Notes under the pieces: generated by a model
The model's database searches: none
Told to the model about the DNA's origin: nothing
The model's input: the letters and a program-made list of their open reading frames with translations, nothing else
Shown here: positions 1 through 5,858 of the stretch, piece by piece
Layout of the letters: every line of letters starts with the position of its first letter
Numbering within the stretch: position 1 is the stretch's first letter
Position numbers and translations under genes: made by a program
Assembly (NCBI GenBank): GCA_030589965.1
Contig: JAUUZM010000221.1
Coordinates: 1 to 5,858, forward strand
DNA length: 5,858 nt
Direction: 5' to 3'
Origin: Bacteroides sp.
GTDB lineage: Bacteria > Bacteroidota > Bacteroidia > Bacteroidales > SM23-62

Positions 1-699
1 TATTATGCAGATTATATGGAAGACCATATGAAACTGCCTTCAGAGAAAATCCACACCGTACAGTTGGGTGTTGACCCTGATGACTATCGCCTGAAGCCTG
101 TCAGTGAAAAGGGGAGAACCATTGGCTTTATTTCAAGGATGTGCCACGCGAATGGACTGGATATTCTGATTGATGCATTTCTTAAACTTAAAAGCCGGCC
201 GGGCTATGAAGACGTTGATCTGGTTATAACAGGGGGACAGACCAATGATGATAAAAAGTACATTAAGAAGATAAAAAAACAAATAAGTCGAAGTTGTTGT
301 GAAGATAAAGTAGAATACCATGAGGATTTTGACGGTCCCGGCAGATTGGACTTCTTTGACAAGGTGTCAATCATTTCTGTGCCTTTAAGGGAAGGATATG
401 CATCAGGATTATTTATGCTGGAAGCTATGGCATCAGGAGTTCCGGTTGTTCAGCCAGCCGTGGGGGCAATGCCTGAGATGATTAAAGCTTCCGGCGGGGG
501 AATAACCTACCCCACAAATGATCCGGCAACTTTGGCTAATGCTCTTGCTGAGCTTCTGGATAATCCGGCGAAAGTTGAGGAACTAAGTATTGCAGCCCGT
601 AAGGGAATAGAGGAGGAATTCAATATTCATAAGAAAGCGGAAAGCATGATTGATGTTTTCAAAAAATCAGGTGTAAAAAGTAAACCCCAAAGTAAATAA
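1..699 (+). CDS. Glycosyltransferase family 4 (GT-B fold), C-terminal part, cut by window edge
   Basis: The reading frame is open to base 1 and reads YYADY before the ATG at 16. That matches the usual GT4 linker ahead of the 'KIHTVQLGVDPDDY' segment, so the ATG at 16 is internal and the true start lies upstream. What remains is the C-terminal Rossmann domain that binds the nucleotide-sugar donor. Counting from the ATG at 16, it shows GFISRMCHANGLDIL (37-51), ITGG (71-74), and REGYASGLFMLEAMASGVPVVQP (125-147) followed by VGAMPEM. In the family this domain transfers a sugar from an NDP- or UDP-sugar, retaining its configuration, on the cytoplasmic side. Acceptor and donor cannot be told from the sequence. 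Two usual donor-site residues differ: Asn46 stands where Lys is common, and Tyr128 where the first Glu of the EX7E motif is common. The gene ends with TAA 39 bases before the ABC ATPase gene on the same strand, which suggests co-transcription. Family assignment is secure; specific function is unknown. Confidence 0.93.
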   Translation, partial: YYADYMEDHMKLPSEKIHTVQLGVDPDDYRLKPVSEKGRTIGFISRMCHANGLDILIDAFLKLKSRPGYEDVDLVITGGQTNDDKKYIKKIKKQISRSCCEDKVEYHEDFDGPGRLDFFDKVSIISVPLREGYASGLFMLEAMASGVPVVQPAVGAMPEMIKASGGGITYPTNDPATLANALAELLDNPAKVEELSIAARKGIEEEFNIHKKAESMIDVFKKSGVKSKPQSK

Positions 700-738
700 A
701 CGAAGTAAATCTACATAATCAATCCATAAAATAAATCC

Positions 739-1419
739 ATGTTTTTAAAACTGGACAAAATTTCGAAGGGCTATGGTGTTCCTGAGAACCGTACTTACAG
801 GAATGTGCTAAAGGACCTTGATCTGGAGCTGGAAGCAGGATCTGGTCTGGCAATTATCGGTCCCTCCGGATCAGGTAAAACCACCCTTCTGAACCTGCTT
901 GGGACCCTTGATGTTCCCGATGAGGGTAATATCAACCTGGGTGGATCAGAGCTAAGCTCTCTATCTGAGGCCGAACTTACGGTTCTTAGAAATAAATCTA
1001 TAGGCTTTGTTTTTCAGTCCCACTTCCTGTTGCCCCAATACAACATCTGGGAAAATGTCCTGCTTCCCACTGTTCCTTCAGGTAAGGCTGGAGATGAGGT
1101 TCTTACCAGGGCTGAAGATTTATTAAAGGAAACCGGTATCTGGGATTTGAGGTGGCAGAAGCCTGCCCGCTTATCTGGTGGGGAATGTCAGCGTACGGCA
1201 GTTGTCAGGGCCCTGATTAATAATCCATCCCTTCTTCTTGCCGATGAGCCTAGCGGTGCACTGGACGAGGAAAATGCCGAAATGATCATGGATCTTTTGA
1301 TCCGGATCAATAAGGAAAGAAATGTAACTACCATTGTGATTACTCATTCTACCGAACTGGCGAAGAAAATGGACAGGGTTATGAGACTTAAGAACGGTAA
1401 ACTTGAACCCCTGAAATGA
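739..1419 (+). CDS. ABC transporter ATP-binding protein, LolD/MacB/YbbA type
   Basis: This 226-residue protein is a complete nucleotide-binding domain of normal length for the LolD/YbbA group. Visible motifs in order are Walker A GPSGSGKTT (41-49), Q-loop Gln in VFQSHFLLP (Q93), signature LSGGECQR (145-152), Walker B SLLLADEP with catalytic Glu170, D-loop SGALD (172-176) and switch His203 in ITHS. All catalytic residues are present. LSGGE in place of LSGGQ is common in this group. It should sit on the cytoplasmic face and power the permease encoded next, whose ATG overlaps this gene's stop (ATGA, 1416-1419). The start at 739 gives the normal N-terminus (MFLKLDKISKGYG). It has no Shine-Dalgarno sequence; the 39-base spacer upstream is A/T-rich, as is usual in Bacteroidota. 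I saw no recognisable promoter there, so the gene is probably read through from the glycosyltransferase gene. Class is certain; substrate is not. Confidence 0.96.
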   Translation: MFLKLDKISKGYGVPENRTYRNVLKDLDLELEAGSGLAIIGPSGSGKTTLLNLLGTLDVPDEGNINLGGSELSSLSEAELTVLRNKSIGFVFQSHFLLPQYNIWENVLLPTVPSGKAGDEVLTRAEDLLKETGIWDLRWQKPARLSGGECQRTAVVRALINNPSLLLADEPSGALDEENAEMIMDLLIRINKERNVTTIVITHSTELAKKMDRVMRLKNGKLEPLK

Positions 1420-4400
1420 ACCTTTTCAGCCTGGTCATAAAAAGTTTCAGGCATTATCTCCCTGCCCATCTAACGGTTGCAGCCGGAATAGCTATTATAA
1501 CCGCCATCATTACAGGAGGCTTGATTGTTGGGGATTCCGTTTCTCACAGCCTGCTGGAGACTGCAAGATACCGGACAGGGGGAATTACCCATATCCTAAA
1601 GGCGGGGGACAGGATTTTTAGCTCTGATCTGGCCGGTAAAATGTCGGAAACAAATAAGGTAGATGCGATAAAGGCAGATGGGAAGAAATTCAAAACTACG
1701 CCTGCCCTGAAATTGGAAGGAATTGCCGTATCTGAAGGAGGCCGGAAACGATTGAACAGGATACAGGTATGGGGACTCGACGCTGGGTTCAACGAGGTTG
1801 CAGGTCAATTGTCCGGACTTGATTCTCTGAAAGATGGTGAATGTATTATCAGTGAAAACCTGGCCTTAAGACTGGGCCTGTCTGCAGGAGACCAGTTCCT
1901 CCTGAGGATCCGGAAAGCCTCAGAAGTACCAGCCAATGCACCCTTTGTATCCGATGAGGTTCAGACAGTTTCCACCCGGGTAAGGGTCAAAAACCTGGCA
2001 GGTAAGGAGGACATGGGTAGACTTAATATGCAGGTCTCCCAGACCGCGCCCTATACTTTGTTTTTGTCGCTGGACTGGGCAAATCGGCTGCTGGATCTTG
2101 AAAACAACTGCAACCTGATAATGGTGTCGGGCGAAGAGGTAACTCCCGGAGAACTGCTGAAATCTGTTCAGGAAAACTGGAGACTTAAAGATGTCAGCCT
2201 TGATATAAATTTCATCGAAGAAAGTAATGAATGGAAAATATCTACCGGGAGGGTTTTCATCGATGCAGCCACATCTTCACATCTCAAGTCTCGTATTCCG
2301 GAATCGGAGCCGGTCCTGACATATTTTGCCAATTCAATCAGCTCAGGTGATAGAAGTAATCCATATTCATTTGTTTCAACACTGGCCTCAGCTGGTTTAA
2401 GTGAGAATGAAATAATTATCAGTGAATGGCTGGCTGAAGATCTGGCTGCCAGGGCAGGCGATACCCTTTTGCTGAAGTATTTTGTTATTGGTCCATTAAG
2501 AAACCTTAGCGAAGCAAAAAAACAGTTTGTAATAAAGAAAGTCGTACCTCTTCAGGGAAGATTTGCGGACCGTGAACTGGCACCCTTTATACCCGGGCTC
2601 TCAGATGCCGGAAGCTGCAGTGAATGGGAAACTGGAGTGCCGGTGGACCTGGGGTCTATCAGGGACAAGGATGAAGATTACTGGAATCAATACAAGGGTA
2701 CCCCAAAAGCCTTTATCTCTTTAGAGACTGGGGAAAAACTCTGGAAGAATCGCTTTGGACTCTATACCTCTTTTCGGATCGCGGCAGGGCAATCTCCGGC
2801 AGGGCAATCTCCGACAGAACAATCCTTGTTTGAAAATGACCTGCTAGTGGGACTAGAGCCAGCTGAAATTGGATTTACGGCAGCAGCATTAAAGGATGAA
2901 GCAGTCCATGCAGCCGTAAATGGAGTTGATTTCAGCCAGCTTTTCATTGGACTAAGTTTCTTTATATTGGTTTCCGGGATTATTCTGACGATACTTCTGC
3001 TGAGCTTTAATATCATGCAGCGATCCTCTCAACAGGGCACACTCTCCGCCCTGGGTTTTTCAGGAGGGAAGATTCTCAAAATGGTAATGCTTGAGAATGT
3101 TCTTGTTGCGGTTGTGGGTACTTTCATAGGAGCATTTCTGGCCATTCTCTACACAAGGCTCGTTTTCGCCGGACTCAACAGGGTCTGGTTTGATATCGTC
3201 AGGACCAGCGTTCTGGAAGTTAAAATACTACCAGGAACTATATTAACAGGCATGGGGGTCTCCCTGATAACTGCCCTGATAACCATGGTTCTTTATACAC
3301 GAAAATTGCTCAGGAAAAAGCCTGTGGAAATCCAGAAGGGCCTTAATAAGCCAGATAAGAGATATGGTCAGATCTTCCTGTGGATACCAGCAATAGTACT
3401 TTTACTGGCAAGCATTGTCCTGGTAATTATTCAGTTTGGGAAAGGGCAGGTTCTGAATCCCGGTACATTTTTCATGGCTGGGGGAATGCTTCTGGGTTCT
3501 ATCCTGCTGTTTTCAGGGGTCATATTCAGGAATATGTCCGGAAGACAATCTCAACAGGTCAATGTTCCCTCATTAAGAAACCGTAATCTGGCTTTTAACA
3601 GGACAAGGAGCATGACCATAATCATATTGCTTGCCCTGGGAACCTATCTGGTAATATCCACAGGTGCCAATAAGAAGAGTTTTTCATCACTCTCCCTTCA
3701 GAAAACTAGTGGTACCGGAGGATTTCTTTTTTATGCTGAATCCACCGTTCCACTATTGTCAGATCTGAATAAGGAGAGAAACAGGTTGGAACAGGGCCTG
3801 ATGGAAAAATTCTCACTTGTACAATTCAGAGTGAATGAAGGTGATGATGCCAGCTGCCTGAATCTGAACCGCATCTCTAATCCAAGGATCATAGCAACGG
3901 ATCCCGGGAGATTGGCTGGCAGGTTTACTTTTGTAGCCACTACTGAATATATTGATCCTGAGTCCCCGTGGAATTCACTTGACCTGGAGATCCCTGACCT
4001 GGTGCCTGCTATTGCTGATCAAACTGTCATACAGTGGGGTCTCGGGAAGAAAGTGGGAGATACCCTTGAGTATACAAATGAGATGGGAGAGCCTTTGAAG
4101 CTTTTGCTTGTAGGGGGATTAGCTCCTTCAATTTTCCAGGGCAACGTGATCATCTCTGAAAAACAATTCCTTTCCCATTTTCCTTCTTCCAGCGGATCGA
4201 ACGTTTTCCTTGTGGAAGGAGATCCGCAGAAAGCTGAGGACATATCAACAGATCTTAAGGCTACCTTCCGGGACCATGGATGGGAAATGACACACAGCGA
4301 GCAGAGACTGGCTGAATTCAATTCAGTATCAGATACATACCTTTCGATTTTTTTGATTCTGGGGACTTTCGGTCTTATTCTGGGGACATTTGGACTTGCC

Positions 4401-4718
4401 ATTGTACTGGTCAGGAATATACGGGAACGGCGTAAGGAAATTGCCCTTATGACAGCAGCTGGTTTCAGCCCGCAGAAAATTCGAGGGTTTATCTCCGGTG
4501 AATATATTATTCTACTTGTGATCGGAGTCTTTGGCGGTTTTATTACAGCAGTTGTTTCCACCCTGCCGGTTTTTATTTCTGCCTCTTCAGATGTTTCATT
4601 ATCCTTTATTGGGGGACTCACAGCTATTATCCTGTTGAACGGACTATTATGGATATGGCTTCTATCCGGCTACCATATTCGCAAGCTGAAAATCATTGAA
4701 GATTTGCGGAATGAATGA
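1416..4718 (+). CDS. FtsX-like ABC transporter permease, large 10-helix (YbbP-like) form
   Basis: This 1100-residue protein is the membrane partner of the preceding ATPase, and its start overlaps that gene by 4 bases, implying translational coupling. I read ten likely membrane helices at about 18-38, 509-533, 558-583, 605-627, 653-674, 684-705, 731-750, 975-1000, 1028-1052 and 1062-1085. Helices 2-4 and 8-10 are the two FtsX cores. Each has a coupling segment that would contact the ATPase: LSALGFS (543-549) and RERRKEIALMTAAGFS (1003-1018). Two extracytoplasmic regions lie at about 39-508 and 751-974. The layout recalls E. coli YbbP, but the first outer region is much larger. It holds two copies of a MacB-like periplasmic core, around 140-240 and 330-455; a third copy lies around 867-934. 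The motif DDASCLNL (810-817) is one I associate with a related permease family in Planctomycetota. All four cysteines (143, 232, 401, 814) fall in the outer regions. A pentapeptide repeat lies at 457-471. Known relatives extract lipoproteins or act on lipids and toxins; the substrate here is unknown. Confidence 0.94.
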   Translation: MNLFSLVIKSFRHYLPAHLTVAAGIAIITAIITGGLIVGDSVSHSLLETARYRTGGITHILKAGDRIFSSDLAGKMSETNKVDAIKADGKKFKTTPALKLEGIAVSEGGRKRLNRIQVWGLDAGFNEVAGQLSGLDSLKDGECIISENLALRLGLSAGDQFLLRIRKASEVPANAPFVSDEVQTVSTRVRVKNLAGKEDMGRLNMQVSQTAPYTLFLSLDWANRLLDLENNCNLIMVSGEEVTPGELLKSVQENWRLKDVSLDINFIEESNEWKISTGRVFIDAATSSHLKSRIPESEPVLTYFANSISSGDRSNPYSFVSTLASAGLSENEIIISEWLAEDLAARAGDTLLLKYFVIGPLRNLSEAKKQFVIKKVVPLQGRFADRELAPFIPGLSDAGSCSEWETGVPVDLGSIRDKDEDYWNQYKGTPKAFISLETGEKLWKNRFGLYTSFRIAAGQSPAGQSPTEQSLFENDLLVGLEPAEIGFTAAALKDEAVHAAVNGVDFSQLFIGLSFFILVSGIILTILLLSFNIMQRSSQQGTLSALGFSGGKILKMVMLENVLVAVVGTFIGAFLAILYTRLVFAGLNRVWFDIVRTSVLEVKILPGTILTGMGVSLITALITMVLYTRKLLRKKPVEIQKGLNKPDKRYGQIFLWIPAIVLLLASIVLVIIQFGKGQVLNPGTFFMAGGMLLGSILLFSGVIFRNMSGRQSQQVNVPSLRNRNLAFNRTRSMTIIILLALGTYLVISTGANKKSFSSLSLQKTSGTGGFLFYAESTVPLLSDLNKERNRLEQGLMEKFSLVQFRVNEGDDASCLNLNRISNPRIIATDPGRLAGRFTFVATTEYIDPESPWNSLDLEIPDLVPAIADQTVIQWGLGKKVGDTLEYTNEMGEPLKLLLVGGLAPSIFQGNVIISEKQFLSHFPSSSGSNVFLVEGDPQKAEDISTDLKATFRDHGWEMTHSEQRLAEFNSVSDTYLSIFLILGTFGLILGTFGLAIVLVRNIRERRKEIALMTAAGFSPQKIRGFISGEYIILLVIGVFGGFITAVVSTLPVFISASSDVSLSFIGGLTAIILLNGLLWIWLLSGYHIRKLKIIEDLRNE
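2783..2827 (+). repeat. 15-bp in-frame tandem repeat, two exact copies plus one degenerate
   Basis: Bases 2783-2797 and 2798-2812 are identical (ggcagggcaatctcc), and 2813-2827 is a diverged third copy. The unit is a multiple of three and encodes AGQSP, AGQSP, TEQSL at permease residues 457-471. This lies in the first extracytoplasmic region, some 50 residues before helix 2, and is probably a flexible linker. Gain or loss of copies would change linker length without shifting the frame. Confidence 0.9.
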
Positions 4719-4722
4719 TTTT
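4689..4722. repeat. 9-bp perfect inverted repeat over the permease stop codon; doubtful terminator
   Basis: AAAATCATT (4689-4697) and AATGATTTT (4714-4722) are exact reverse complements separated by 16 bases. The repeat spans the permease stop codon (4716-4718) and lies just before the convergent gene. The arms hold only one G-C pair each, the loop is long and no U-tract longer than four follows, so it would be a weak intrinsic terminator at best. The repeat is real; a role is unproven. Confidence 0.3.
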
Positions 4723-4748
4723 AATCCTGCCAGACTTTATTCCCCTGT

Positions 4749-5858
4749 TTAATGGACCAGTTTATAGCAGACCAGCTTTGCATCGCTGCGTGCATAAATA
4801 TACCTTCCCGCGAAAGCTGGATGAGACCAGTTAACACCTCCCCTTGGATTAGGAGAAACGGCTACAGGATCAAGTAGTTTTACCCTGCCCAGGTCTTGAA
4901 AACCCTTAGGAGAGATTTCTCCGAAAACCAATTCACCCAACTCGTTAAAGGCCCATATCTTATCGCTCTGCCTGACCAAATGAGCATTGCCCCAGCGGCC
5001 CACGGGCACCAGCGTCTTGTCCGTCCAGACACGATCACCAGTCGATAATTCCAGGCAGCGGAATTCCCCGTAACTGTCAACCCCGTAAATATATTCTCCC
5101 TGGATAAGCGGAGTGGAAATACAGCAGTGCAGGGCATCCGTAGATCTCTCACTTTCTCCTGCACGCTGCCAGGCCAGTTCCGCATTCTGGGTTTCAGAGG
5201 CAAGTTTTATCAGCATGGAACCATCCCAGAAACTGCTGAGGAAAATGTAGGGCGGATCATAGACGGGGGTGGCAATGTTAATAATACCTTTTCTTCTAAT
5301 AAATGGGACTTTCCAATAGACTTTACCGGTTTCGGCATCCAGACCGGCCAGGTTATCTCCTGTCCAGCAAACCAGCACCCTCTTGCCTGCCTGATCAATG
5401 ACAATGGGCGCTGTATACGAAGCCTGGTCTGAAAGGGCTCTCCAAACCTCTTTGCCAGATATCCTGTCGAATGCAACCAGGCAAGCATCCGGTCTCCCTC
5501 CGAGCTGAACGATCAGAAGATCTTTTTCAATAATGGGAGAGGATGCGAGTCCCCATACCGGAGTCCTGATATCATAATCCTCCATCCCCTCAACCCTCCA
5601 GATTATTTTACCTGTTTGGGCATTAAAACAATGAAGATCTCCCATTGTCCCGAATGAATATGCCATGCCGTCATGGATAAGAACAGATGCCCTGGGTCCG
5701 GTCGGATACCCCACCCCCGAATACCGGCGATTGTAGGTGTGAATCCAGACCTCTTCCCCTGTTGATGCATCGATGCAGAGGACTCGTTCAGATTTCAGTT
5801 CATCTCCCACATAATCCATCAGGTATACTTTGCCGCCAGACACCGTGGGCCCGCAATA
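4749..5858 (-). CDS. PQQ-like (BamB-like) beta-propeller repeat protein, C-terminal part, cut by window edge
   Basis: The frame is open to the last base, where it reads YCGPT before the first possible GTG at 5843. The sequence is already mid-blade there, so the N-terminus, including any signal peptide, lies outside the window; 369 residues are visible. Counting from the edge, blades end with the PQQ-type motif D.xTGk.xW: VLCIDASTGEEVW (26-38), LHCFNAQTGKIIW (75-87), LVAFDRISGKEVW (127-139), LAGLDAETGKVYW (170-182) and FRCLELSTGDRVW (266-278). A divergent blade lies near 216-230, and the closing strands are IYARSDAKLVCYKL near the C-terminus. Such propellers are normally periplasmic or outer-membrane-associated scaffolds. 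Nothing visible shows that it binds PQQ or is a dehydrogenase; similar proteins are often annotated only as PQQ-binding-like. A vicinal Cys-Cys pair (245-246) is present. It converges on the permease gene with a 30-base gap, so it belongs to a different transcript. Fold is confident; function is unknown. Confidence 0.93.
   Translation of the reverse strand, partial: YCGPTVSGGKVYLMDYVGDELKSERVLCIDASTGEEVWIHTYNRRYSGVGYPTGPRASVLIHDGMAYSFGTMGDLHCFNAQTGKIIWRVEGMEDYDIRTPVWGLASSPIIEKDLLIVQLGGRPDACLVAFDRISGKEVWRALSDQASYTAPIVIDQAGKRVLVCWTGDNLAGLDAETGKVYWKVPFIRRKGIINIATPVYDPPYIFLSSFWDGSMLIKLASETQNAELAWQRAGESERSTDALHCCISTPLIQGEYIYGVDSYGEFRCLELSTGDRVWTDKTLVPVGRWGNAHLVRQSDKIWAFNELGELVFGEISPKGFQDLGRVKLLDPVAVSPNPRGGVNWSHPAFAGRYIYARSDAKLVCYKLVH

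Noticed and set aside
16..18. ATG as the true start of the glycosyltransferase
   Set aside because: Only the C-terminal donor-binding domain follows, and the five codons before it match the family linker, so the start must lie upstream.
4019..4621. 200-codon open frame on the minus strand inside the permease gene
   Set aside because: It lies wholly opposite the C-terminal part of a well-supported permease. Its translation is rich in Ser, Pro, Arg and Ile with no recognisable motif, as expected for a shadow frame.
4719..4748. Strong bidirectional terminator in the convergent gap
   Set aside because: The 30 bases hold no GC-rich hairpin or long T-tract on either strand. Only the weak A/T-rich inverted repeat just upstream was seen.
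4880..5488. Open frames of 107 and 92 codons (minus strand) and 101 codons (plus strand) overlapping the propeller gene
   Set aside because: The propeller frame has clear repeating blade motifs throughout this stretch. The other frames show no motif and are shadows.
5841..5843. GTG as the start of the propeller gene
   Set aside because: The frame continues to the window edge in good family-like sequence (GPTVSGGKVY) with no signal peptide after the GTG, so the gene is cut by the window.

Overview
The window holds four protein-coding genes and almost no non-coding DNA. Three lie on the plus strand in one likely operon: the 3' part of a family 4 glycosyltransferase gene, an ABC transporter ATPase gene of the LolD/MacB/YbbA type, and a very large FtsX-like permease gene that overlaps the ATPase gene by 4 bases. 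The fourth is on the minus strand, converging on the permease gene across a 30-base gap. It encodes the C-terminal part of a PQQ-like (BamB-like) beta-propeller protein. Both outer genes run off the window, so their N-termini are missing. I see no tRNA, rRNA, insertion sequence, CRISPR array or phage gene.

The source is a Gram-negative-type bacterium with moderate GC content. The clues point to Bacteroidota, perhaps a marine or anaerobic Bacteroidales/Marinilabiliales-like lineage. No Shine-Dalgarno sequence precedes the ATPase or permease start, the short intergenic spacer is A/T-rich, and the glycosyltransferase carries the SRMC..NGLDIL wording that I associate with Bacteroidota members of GT4. 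Close relatives of the permease and propeller families also occur in Planctomycetota and Verrucomicrobiota, so the phylum call is moderate and made from memory, without a search.

The ATPase and permease almost certainly form one Type VII (MacB/LolCDE/YbbAP-like) ABC complex. Such complexes do mechanical work on periplasmic substrates, for example lipoprotein extraction or lysophospholipid handling, rather than classic transmembrane import. The permease resembles a YbbP-like 10-helix layout but is larger (1100 residues), mainly because its first extracytoplasmic region is about 470 residues and appears to contain two copies of the usual periplasmic core. The upstream glycosyltransferase and the convergent beta-propeller suggest an envelope function, but no substrate can be read from the sequence.

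The most interesting points are the triplicated periplasmic core in the permease, the altered donor-site residues of the glycosyltransferase, a 15-bp tandem repeat in the permease, and the possible functional linkage of the four genes.
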